From the NCBI GenBank assembly GCA_025362615.1, contig JANYFQ010000086.1:1-5633 (forward strand): 5,633 nucleotides of DNA, read 5' to 3'. The translations under genes were made by a program, and so were the position numbers. Below the pieces are notes generated by a model. That model saw nothing but the letters and a program-made list of their open reading frames with translations. It searched no databases and had not been told where the DNA came from. This stretch comes from Hymenobacter sp. Its GTDB lineage: Bacteria; Bacteroidota; Bacteroidia; Cytophagales; Hymenobacteraceae. Shown here in pieces: positions 1-5,552 of this stretch (the first letter of the stretch is position 1; every line of letters begins with the position of its first letter).

Positions 1-33
1 GCGCACAACGGCGACAAAGTATATCGCTACTAG
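1..33 (+). CDS. 3' end of an unidentified upstream gene (partial)
   Basis: Frame 1 reads AHNGDKVYRY and then TAG at 31-33. A strong terminator begins 37 bases later, so some + strand gene should end here. The other two frames also stay open for a short way, ending at 38-40 and 51-53, so the frame choice is a judgement. Frame 1 gives the most protein-like, polar and aromatic C-terminus and the earliest stop. Ten residues are too few to name a product. The gene body lies outside the window. Confidence 0.4.
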   Translation, partial: AHNGDKVYRY

Positions 34-69
34 TGTGTGAGCGGTTGGTTTAACCACTTTGCATTTGGC

Positions 70-101
70 AAAAGCCTCTCCCTTGCCGGGAGAGGCTTTT
101 T
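70..101 (+). terminator. Rho-independent terminator of the upstream gene
   Basis: A perfect 13-bp stem (70-82 with 88-100) closes a 5-base loop, TTGCC at 83-87. The core of the stem is GCCTCTCCC/GGGAGAGGC. Its 3' side runs into five T (97-101), and its 5' side starts with four A, so it could also work on the other strand. It separates the upstream gene from the prc promoter. Confidence 0.9.
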
Positions 102-194
102 GTTTGGCAACCATTGCCCGTGCGGCGTTGTCTTTAAAAAAATGCGGCAAGGCATTTGGTCGCGTCAAAAGCCCCGCAACTTATTGCACCCAAC

Positions 195-238
195 CCGGCG
201 TTTTGGCCGTAGGTTGAACTACTCATTGCCAACGCCGG
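195..238. repeat. 8-bp inverted repeat across the prc promoter
   Basis: CCGGCGTT at 195-202 is the exact reverse complement of AACGCCGG at 231-238, with 28 bases between them. The right arm lies between the -33 and -7 elements of the prc promoter. It could be a widely spaced operator or a DNA/RNA fold, but an 8-bp match in GC-rich DNA can also arise by chance. No known regulator motif is recognised. Confidence 0.25.
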
Positions 239-254
239 CTTTGCCGTACTTTTG
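226..254 (+). promoter_or_regulatory. Bacteroidota-type promoter for prc
   Basis: TACTTTTG at 247-254 matches the Bacteroidota -7 consensus TAnnTTTG at every fixed position. A TTG at 226-228 lies 18 bases upstream, an acceptable place for the -33 element. Transcription would start near 259-262, giving a short leader of about 20 bases before the ATG at 282. This placement also excludes the TTG at 252-254 as the start codon of prc, because it is part of the -7 box. Confidence 0.75.
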
Positions 255-281
255 AAATTCATATTCTCTCCAACGCTGCTG

Positions 282-2456
282 ATGTCTGCTTCCCGTTTAA
301 AAATCGGTCTTTATTCCTTCGTCGTGATGGCCGTGTTTGTGCTGGCCTCTTACCGCCTGCTGCGTCGCTCCGAAGGAGCCATTCCCACCAAAGATGAAGT
401 GGTGATTGGCACCATGATGCAGGGCCTCAACGCCGCCCACTACCAGCCCGAAAAGATTGACGATGCCTTCTCGCGCCGCGTGTGGAACCTCGGCCTCAAG
501 CGGTTAGACTACCGTAAGAAATTTCTGCTGGCCTCCGACGTAGACCAGTTGCGGCGCTACCAACTGGACATAGACGACCAGGTGAAGCGCGGCACCCACG
601 AGCTGCTCGACCTCAGCACCCAGCTCCTGGCCCAGCGCACCAAGGAAGTGCAGGCGCTCTACCGGGAGTTGCTCACCAAGCCGTTCGACTTCACAATCGA
701 AGAAACTTTTCAGACGGACTACGAGAAAGCAACTTTCCCGGCCACCAAGGCCGAGCAGCGCGAGCAGTGGCGCAAGCTGCTGAAGTACGAAACCCTGGCG
801 CGGGTATCGGAAATGATGGAGGCCCAGGAAAAAGCCCAAAAAGAAAAGGACAAAAAGCCCGCCGTCACGGCCGCGCCCGCCGCCGCCGCCACCGACGCGC
901 CTACTAAGCCCGAGCCCACTCGCACCCCGGCTGAAATGGAAATTGAGGCCCGCAAGCGCGTCCTCAAATACTACGACGACCAATTTGCCGAAATGGCCGA
1001 ACAGGCGGGCACCGAGCGCCTGAGCAACTACGCCAACGCCATCGCCAACACTTACGACCCGCACACCGAGTACTTTGCACCCAAGGCCAAGGCCGATTTT
1101 GATGTGCAGATGACCGGCCGCTTCGAGGGCATTGGGGCCACGCTGCGCGAAAAAGATGGCTTGATTTACGTGGAGGACATCATCCCCGGCTCCGCGTCGT
1201 CGCGGCAGGGCGAGTTGAAGAAGGGCGACGCGCTGCTGCGCGTGGCCCAGGGTGCCGCTGAGCCGGTGAGCATCGAAGGCTGGCACACGCAGAAAGCCAT
1301 TACGCTCATTCGCGGCAAGAAAGGCTCCGAAGTACGCCTGACCGTGAAGCGGGCCGATGGCACCACCAAAACCATTCCCATCATCCGCGATGTGGTCATC
1401 ATCGAGGAAACTTACGCGCAGTCGTCCATCATCACCAGCAAAGGCCAGAAAATCGGCTACCTCAAACTGCCTACTTTTTACGCCGATTTCAACAACGAAG
1501 GTGGGCGCAGCTCGGCCAACGATGTGAAGAACGAACTCGCCAAGCTCACGGCCGAAGGCGTGAAGGGCATTGTGTTTGACCTCCGCTTCAACGGCGGCGG
1601 CTCGTTGCAGGACGCGGTGGATATGGCGGGCCTCTTCATGGAAAGCGGGCCGATGGTACAAGTGCGCGACGGGCAAGGCCGGGTGCAAGTGCTCAACGAC
1701 AAAGACCCGCGCGTGCAGTACAGCGGCCCGCTCGTGATGCTGGTGAACGAGTACAGCGCCTCGGCTTCGGAGATTTTGTCGGCGGCCATCCAGGACTACA
1801 AGCGCGGCGTGGTGATGGGGTCGGGCAGCACGTATGGCAAGGGCACGGTGCAGCGCGTTTTCGACCTGGACGAGGCATTGCCCTCGGAATTGAGCAGCAT
1901 CAAACCCATCGGTTCGCTCAAGCTCACCACTCAGAAATTTTACCGCGTAAACGGCGGCTCGACGCAGTTTAAGGGCGTAGTGCCGGACGTTATTCTGCCC
2001 GATGCTTACGCCTACTTAGCTGAGGGCGAGAAGGAAACCGACTACCCGCTGAAGTGGGACGAAATTCAGCCCGCCCGCTACCGCCCCTGGGACGCACCAC
2101 CCGCTTACGCCAAGTTGCAGGCTGCCAGCAAAACCCGCGTAGCCGCCAGCCCCAGCTTCCAGCTCATCAACAGCATCGCCCAGCGCATGAAAAAACGCAA
2201 GGACGACAGCATGGTTTCGCTGAAACTGACGGCCTACCGCGCCGAGCAAAAGCTGGCCAAGGAAGAAGGCGACAAGTACGAAGCCGCCCAAAAAACCGCC
2301 ACGCCCCTCGCCTTCTCGCCCCTGGCCGCCGACGTGAAGGCCGTGAACGGCGACAGCGTGAAAGTAAACCGCGCCGCCCGCTACACCAAAGGCTTGAAAA
2401 AGGACATTGTAATTGGCGAAGCCGTGGCCGTATTGCAAGACCAAATTACCAACTGA
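282..2456 (+). CDS. prc: Carboxy-terminal processing (tail-specific) protease, S41 family, membrane-anchored
   Basis: This is a Prc/Tsp endopeptidase of 724 residues, a serine protease with a Ser-Lys dyad. Family members degrade or trim periplasmic proteins from their C-termini. Residues about 7-26 form a single hydrophobic segment (signal anchor or uncleaved signal). A helical N-terminal domain follows, broken by a Lys/Ala/Pro/Thr-rich linker at about 183-217. The PDZ domain, about 279-372, contains the EGIGA motif and GELKKGDALL. The S41 core includes DLRFNGGG (433-440), the nucleophile in SASASE (Ser494 by alignment to E. coli Prc from memory), Lys520 in TYGKG and Gln524. KFYRVNGGSTQFKG and a C-terminal DUF3340-like region complete the protein. 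Length and domain order fit the family. The frame is open from a TTG at 252, but that codon lies inside the -7 box, so ATG 282 is preferred. No Shine-Dalgarno sequence is visible. It has its own promoter and terminator and is probably monocistronic. Confidence 0.95.
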   Translation: MSASRLKIGLYSFVVMAVFVLASYRLLRRSEGAIPTKDEVVIGTMMQGLNAAHYQPEKIDDAFSRRVWNLGLKRLDYRKKFLLASDVDQLRRYQLDIDDQVKRGTHELLDLSTQLLAQRTKEVQALYRELLTKPFDFTIEETFQTDYEKATFPATKAEQREQWRKLLKYETLARVSEMMEAQEKAQKEKDKKPAVTAAPAAAATDAPTKPEPTRTPAEMEIEARKRVLKYYDDQFAEMAEQAGTERLSNYANAIANTYDPHTEYFAPKAKADFDVQMTGRFEGIGATLREKDGLIYVEDIIPGSASSRQGELKKGDALLRVAQGAAEPVSIEGWHTQKAITLIRGKKGSEVRLTVKRADGTTKTIPIIRDVVIIEETYAQSSIITSKGQKIGYLKLPTFYADFNNEGGRSSANDVKNELAKLTAEGVKGIVFDLRFNGGGSLQDAVDMAGLFMESGPMVQVRDGQGRVQVLNDKDPRVQYSGPLVMLVNEYSASASEILSAAIQDYKRGVVMGSGSTYGKGTVQRVFDLDEALPSELSSIKPIGSLKLTTQKFYRVNGGSTQFKGVVPDVILPDAYAYLAEGEKETDYPLKWDEIQPARYRPWDAPPAYAKLQAASKTRVAASPSFQLINSIAQRMKKRKDDSMVSLKLTAYRAEQKLAKEEGDKYEAAQKTATPLAFSPLAADVKAVNGDSVKVNRAARYTKGLKKDIVIGEAVAVLQDQITN

Positions 2457-2458
2457 GT

Positions 2459-2493
2459 CGCAGATTAACGCGTATTCATTTGATTTCGCAGAC
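2459..2493 (+). repeat. Degenerate intergenic repeat, partial copy directly after prc
   Basis: The segment starts just after the prc stop codon and ends with TGATTTCGCAGAC (2481-2493). That 13-mer recurs exactly, in reverse complement, at 3991-4003 in the lysS leader. GATT-containing pieces repeat through the segment. A weaker resemblance exists at about 3844-3878, after the next gene. It looks like part of a family of short interspersed intergenic repeats rather than a gene. Confidence 0.5.
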
Positions 2494-2499
2494 CTTTTT

Positions 2500-2535
2500 G
2501 AGCGTCGTTCCCGGTTGGGGGCGGCGCTCTTTTTT
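2500..2535 (+). terminator. Rho-independent terminator of prc
   Basis: A 13-bp stem (2500-2512 with 2517-2529) contains three G-T pairs and closes a 4-base loop, GGTT. It is followed at once by six T (2530-2535). It begins 43 bases after the prc stop codon. Confidence 0.85.
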
Positions 2536-2537
2536 AT

Positions 2538-2575
2538 CACTGATTTTAAGGCTGATTTTTGATGATTTCGCTGAT
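2538..2575 (+). repeat. 38-bp intergenic repeat, copy 1 (inverted relative to 3991-4028)
   Basis: Compared without gaps to the reverse complement of 3991-4028, 33 of 38 bases are identical. Both copies start CACTGATTTT, share AGGCTGATTTT, and contain TGATTTCGC near the end. Internally the unit is built of GATTT-containing sub-repeats. It begins 2 bases after the terminator T-tract and lies between prc and the unknown gene. Confidence 0.7.
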
Positions 2576-2589
2576 TGGGGTACTCGTTC

Positions 2590-2614
2590 AAACCAGCCGT
2601 TTGCTGACTGGTTT
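2590..2614. repeat. Small inverted repeat upstream of the unknown gene
   Basis: AAACCAG (2590-2596) pairs with CTGGTTT (2608-2614) across 11 bases. Nearby, TTAGCAAA occurs twice (2619-2626 and 2641-2648), 22 bases apart in register, and its AGCAAA core is complementary to TTTGCT at 2600-2605. The cluster could be a weak hairpin or an operator region for the following gene. No regulator can be named. Confidence 0.3.
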
Positions 2615-2644
2615 ATTCTTAGCAAATCGGCCCAATTATTTTAG
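2612..2644 (+). promoter_or_regulatory. Weak candidate promoter for the unknown gene
   Basis: TATTTTAG at 2637-2644 differs from the TAnnTTTG -7 consensus at one position. TTTA at 2612-2615 lies 21 bases upstream and is one change from TTTG. This is the best match in the gap after the prc terminator, but clearly poorer than the promoters of prc and lysS. The second TTAGCAAA copy overlaps its -7 end. A promoter is expected here because a terminator precedes the gene. Confidence 0.25.
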
Positions 2645-2686
2645 CAAACAGGCAACTTATCCGGGGGCTTTCAGCGTTTACCGGGC

Positions 2687-3841
2687 ATGACTACTACCGC
2701 TCAGACCCGCATTTTGCCGTTTGCTCCGCTGGCTGCCACGGCACCCGCCGAAGCTACTGAAACCGCTACCGACGCCGCCGTTGCGCAGGCCGACGAAACC
2801 TGGCGGAAGTCAATTCCAGCCCAGGTATTTTTGAACTACTTCTTCGCCATCAACTACCACATTGAGGAGAGCGATGACGTGTACGGCGGTCTGGCGCACC
2901 TGCCGTTTTTTCGGACGCACCAGGCAGAGCTGGACGCAGCTGACGTGACGGCCATCACCAAGCTCCTGCACACCTGTTGGAGCACCGAATACGCCCTCCG
3001 CGCCACCGCCGAGCTGGGCGACGACAACTTCCTGCGCAATGCTTTGCACTGGACGTTCCCGCAGGCGTACCACGCTATTCTGTCGGGCTTGCAGGCATTT
3101 TTGTACACCACCGGTGTGCGGAGCAGCAACGCCCAGCTCATCCGCCGCGAGGTGGGGCGGCTGGTGGTGAAGAATGCTTACCCGCGCCCGGTATCGTTTT
3201 ATGCGGCTGGGGCTTACGGCGATTTCAGCATCCATCGGTTGCCGCTGGCGGGCTACAAGGCCGGGCTGCACATTGCTAGCAAGGAGATTGACGCCCAAGC
3301 CCAGATTGGGCAGTTCCTCCGCACCACGCGCAAGCTCAAGGCCAACTGGACGCGGGCGCAGGTGCAGGCCAACCCCAACACGGCCATCCGCAGCCAGAAA
3401 ACCGGCCGCCCGCTCGACAAATGGACGGCTGCGCACTGGCAGCAAATTACCTGGCGCCTGGGCTACACCACGATTTTCGACCTGCTGGGGCGGCTCCGCA
3501 TCTCCCAAACCAGCCGCGAAATCGAGCGCTACGTCGAGGCCGATATTGACTTCCGTCTCTTCCACACCTCACTGCTCAACATCGTGAGCTACCTCAACGG
3601 CATCCACGAAACCTACGTGGCCAAGGCCCTGGGCCTGGAGCGCTACGAACAGCTAGTGAACGAGTTGCCTGCCCACTTACAGGGCAGCTTCGTGGCCGAG
3701 CGCCTGCGGGCGCGGGTGCTGCCGGTGCTAGCCCCGGCCGCCCCGGCCCTGGTCGAGGCCGCACGCCCCACGCTGCCGCTGCCACTGCCGGCCAACGCTG
3801 CCCCGGCCCCCGAAGCCGATGATTATCGTCAGGCAGCCTAA
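2687..3841 (+). CDS. Protein of unknown function, predicted mostly helical and cytoplasmic
   Basis: I do not recognise this 384-residue protein. The start is the ATG at 2687. Residues 1-36 are Ala/Thr-rich low complexity, and 348-378 form an Ala/Pro-rich tail, so the folded part is about 38-345. I see no signal peptide and no clear membrane segment. The core looks alpha-helical, with conserved-looking aromatic stretches: VFLNYFFAINYHIEES (48-62), LHWTFPQAYHAILSGLQAFL (120-139), a basic stretch RTTRKLKANWTR (212-223), and FRLFHTSLLNIVSYLNGIHE (289-308). The second stretch loosely recalls the AYYA-like helix of HEPN-type helical bundles, but no clear Rx4-6H catalytic motif is seen, so this is a weak guess. 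Codon use and GC content resemble the neighbours, so recent transfer is not indicated. It has its own terminator and sits between inverted copies of an intergenic repeat. It is likely a real gene: the frame is long and bounded by plausible signals. Confidence 0.85.
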   Translation: MTTTAQTRILPFAPLAATAPAEATETATDAAVAQADETWRKSIPAQVFLNYFFAINYHIEESDDVYGGLAHLPFFRTHQAELDAADVTAITKLLHTCWSTEYALRATAELGDDNFLRNALHWTFPQAYHAILSGLQAFLYTTGVRSSNAQLIRREVGRLVVKNAYPRPVSFYAAGAYGDFSIHRLPLAGYKAGLHIASKEIDAQAQIGQFLRTTRKLKANWTRAQVQANPNTAIRSQKTGRPLDKWTAAHWQQITWRLGYTTIFDLLGRLRISQTSREIERYVEADIDFRLFHTSLLNIVSYLNGIHETYVAKALGLERYEQLVNELPAHLQGSFVAERLRARVLPVLAPAAPALVEAARPTLPLPLPANAAPAPEADDYRQAA

Positions 3842-3894
3842 CAACGCAAATTCACTTCGATTCATCGGATTTCACGAACTATTTATGCTATGAC

Positions 3895-3926
3895 AAAAGC
3901 CGCTCCGGGTTCGGGGCGGCTTTTTT
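3895..3926 (+). terminator. Rho-independent terminator of the unknown gene
   Basis: A 12-bp stem (3895-3906 with 3913-3924, one G-T pair) built on AAAAGCCGC/GCGGCTTTT closes a 6-base loop, GGGTTC. Six T run from 3921 to 3926. It lies 53 bases after the stop codon, and its A-rich 5' side would allow function in both directions. A short open frame starting at the ATG of 3890 runs through this hairpin and is not a gene. Confidence 0.88.
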
Positions 3927-3933
3927 CGCGCCG

Positions 3934-3941
3934 TACTTTTG
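3934..3941 (+). promoter_or_regulatory. -7 box of the lysS promoter
   Basis: TACTTTTG matches the Bacteroidota -7 consensus TAnnTTTG exactly. The 12-mer GCCGTACTTTTG (3930-3941) is identical to the one before prc (243-254). No TTG stands at the expected -33 distance; that region falls inside the upstream terminator hairpin, with TTC at 3910-3912 the nearest candidate. Transcription would start near 3946-3949, giving a leader of roughly 87 bases. A perfect 7-bp inverted repeat, GCGCCGT (3928-3934) and ACGGCGC (3943-3949), flanks the box. Confidence 0.65.
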
Positions 3942-3990
3942 CACGGCGCACCCAGGGTTTCGCGCCAGCGGCAACACCAATGCCCCGCCA

Positions 3991-4028
3991 GTCTGCGAAA
4001 TCACCTAAAATCAGCCTAAAAATCAGTG
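3991..4028 (-). repeat. 38-bp intergenic repeat, copy 2, within the lysS leader
   Basis: Its reverse complement is 33/38 identical to 2538-2575, and its first 13 bases (3991-4003) are the exact reverse complement of 2481-2493. It ends 6 bases before the preferred lysS ATG. The GTG at 4026-4028 that would extend lysS by three codons is the last triplet of this repeat, which argues against it as the start. Confidence 0.7.
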
Positions 4029-4034
4029 CTTATT

Positions 4035-5552
4035 ATGAGCGAACAGGAAACTTTACGCCGCCACAAACTGGAAGAATTGGCCGTCCTCGGCATCGAAGCC
4101 TACCCGTCGGAGTTGTTCGACGTGACGTTTTATGCCAAGGAAATTCAAGACAACTACCATCCCGAACTGAATAACTTTCAGGAGGTTACGCTGGCCGGGC
4201 GTTTGATGTCGCAGCGGGTGATGGGCAAGGCTTCGTTTGCGGAGTTGATGGACACGTCGGGCCGCATTCAGCTCTACGTGAACCGCGACGAGGTTTGCCC
4301 CGGCGAGGACAAAACGCTCTACAATACGCTGTTCAAAAAGCTGCTGGATTTGGGCGACTTCATCGGCGTGAAGGGCCACGTTTTTAAGACGCAAGTTGGC
4401 GAAACATCCATCCACGTCACCGAGCTGAAATTGCTGGCCAAAGCCCTGCGCCCATTGCCGGTAGTGAAAGAAAAAGTGGACGAAGCGACGGGCGAGAAAG
4501 TGACCTACGACGCTTTTACCGACCCCGAGCAGCGCTACCGGATGCGCTACGTGGACCTGGCCGTGAACCCGCAGGTGCGCGATACCTTCATCAAGCGGAC
4601 GCAGTTGGTGCAGTCGATGCGTAATTTTCTGAATGACAAAGGTTATTTGGAAGTGGAAACGCCAATTTTGCAGCCGCTTTATGGCGGGGCGGCGGCGCGG
4701 CCTTTCAAAACGCACCACAACACGCTCGACATGGAGCTGTACCTGCGCATCGCCAACGAGCTGTACCTTAAGCGGCTGATTGTGGGTGGGTTTGATGGCG
4801 TGTACGAGTTCAGCAAGGATTTTCGCAACGAAGGAATGTCGCGCTTCCACAACCCCGAATTCACCCAGATGGAGCTGTACGTGGCTTACAAAGACTACGC
4901 CTGGATGATGGATTTGGTGGAGGAAATGGTGGAGCGCGTGGCCCTGGCCCTGCACGGCCAAACGGAGGTGCAGGTGGGCGAAAACCTCATCAATTTTGAG
5001 CGCCCCTGGCAGCGGCTGACCATGTTTGAGGCCATCGAAAAATACACCGGCCACGCCACCGGCGCGATGGACGAGGCGACGTTGCGCGAAACCGCCGCCA
5101 CGCTCAACGTCCACCTCGACCCAAGCATGGGGAAGGCCAAAATCATCGACGAAATTTTTGGCGAACACGTTGAACCCAAGCTCATTCAGCCCACGTTCAT
5201 CACCGATTATCCGGTGGAAATGTCGCCGCTGGCCAAGAAGCACCGCGACAAGCCGGGCCTGGTAGAACGCTTCGAGGCCGTATGCAACGGCAAGGAAATC
5301 TGCAATGCTTTTTCGGAACTCAACGACCCAATTGACCAGCGCAAGCGCTTCGAGGAACAACTGGAGCTGGGCAAGCGCGGCGACGTGGAGGCAATGGTGC
5401 TGGACGAAGATTTCCTGCGGGCGCTGGAATACGGGATGCCGCCAACGGCCGGCCTGGGCATCGGCATCGACCGCCTGGCCATGATTATGACCAACTCGCA
5501 TTCGATTCAGGACGTGCTTTTCTTCCCGCAAATGCGGCCGGAAAACACTTGA
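4035..5552 (+). CDS. lysS: Lysine--tRNA ligase, class II (lysyl-tRNA synthetase)
   Basis: The enzyme charges tRNA-Lys with lysine using ATP in the cytoplasm. It has 505 residues, the usual bacterial length. The N-terminal OB-fold anticodon-binding domain begins at about VTLAGR (51-56). The class II catalytic core shows motif 1 (about 190-210, ending EVETP), then GGAAARPF and THHNTLD, motif 2 FRNEG (263-267, with ATP-contacting Arg264 and Glu266) followed by HNPEFT (272-277), and motif 3 GLGIGIDRL (473-481, Arg480). The ending NSHSIQDVLFFPQMRPE is typical of LysRS rather than AspRS or AsnRS. It stops shortly after motif 3; from memory some Bacteroidota LysS carry a longer C-terminal extension, absent here. 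ATG 4035 (MSEQETLRRHKLEEL) is chosen over GTG 4026 because the GTG lies in the intergenic repeat. The upstream bases are AT-rich without a Shine-Dalgarno. The stop codon lies within a large palindrome. Confidence 0.97.
   Translation: MSEQETLRRHKLEELAVLGIEAYPSELFDVTFYAKEIQDNYHPELNNFQEVTLAGRLMSQRVMGKASFAELMDTSGRIQLYVNRDEVCPGEDKTLYNTLFKKLLDLGDFIGVKGHVFKTQVGETSIHVTELKLLAKALRPLPVVKEKVDEATGEKVTYDAFTDPEQRYRMRYVDLAVNPQVRDTFIKRTQLVQSMRNFLNDKGYLEVETPILQPLYGGAAARPFKTHHNTLDMELYLRIANELYLKRLIVGGFDGVYEFSKDFRNEGMSRFHNPEFTQMELYVAYKDYAWMMDLVEEMVERVALALHGQTEVQVGENLINFERPWQRLTMFEAIEKYTGHATGAMDEATLRETAATLNVHLDPSMGKAKIIDEIFGEHVEPKLIQPTFITDYPVEMSPLAKKHRDKPGLVERFEAVCNGKEICNAFSELNDPIDQRKRFEEQLELGKRGDVEAMVLDEDFLRALEYGMPPTAGLGIGIDRLAMIMTNSHSIQDVLFFPQMRPENT

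Noticed and set aside
46..56. Short palindrome TGGTT-T-AACCA before the first terminator
   Set aside because: Five-base arms with a one-base centre are expected by chance, and no promoter or regulatory context supports it.
37..255. Small + strand open frame (72 codons, GTG start) between the upstream gene and prc
   Set aside because: It is read straight through the terminator hairpin at 70-101 and the prc promoter, and has no ribosome-binding signal.
504..1688. 394-codon minus-strand open frame opposite prc
   Set aside because: It overlaps the conserved PDZ and S41 coding sequence, has a Gly/Leu/His/Val-biased composition, and has no promoter or family motif. It is a shadow of prc.
2054..2644. 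+ strand open frame overlapping the end of prc and the following gap
   Set aside because: It runs through DUF3340 coding sequence of prc, the prc terminator and the repeats. The translation is Arg/Gln/Pro-rich out-of-frame sequence.
2810..3565. 251-codon minus-strand open frame opposite the unknown gene
   Set aside because: It was considered as an alternative to the + strand gene. The + frame is longer, fills the space between promoter region and terminator, and gives a more protein-like composition. The terminator orientation also fits the + strand.
3947..4034. Possible riboswitch or T-box in the lysS leader
   Set aside because: The leader is only about 87 bases and is largely occupied by the intergenic repeat. 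No T-box consensus, no lysine-riboswitch architecture and no leader terminator are visible.
3890..4174. Small + strand open frame (94 codons) before and into lysS
   Set aside because: It starts 5 bases before a terminator stem, runs through the lysS promoter and repeat, and overlaps lysS out of frame.
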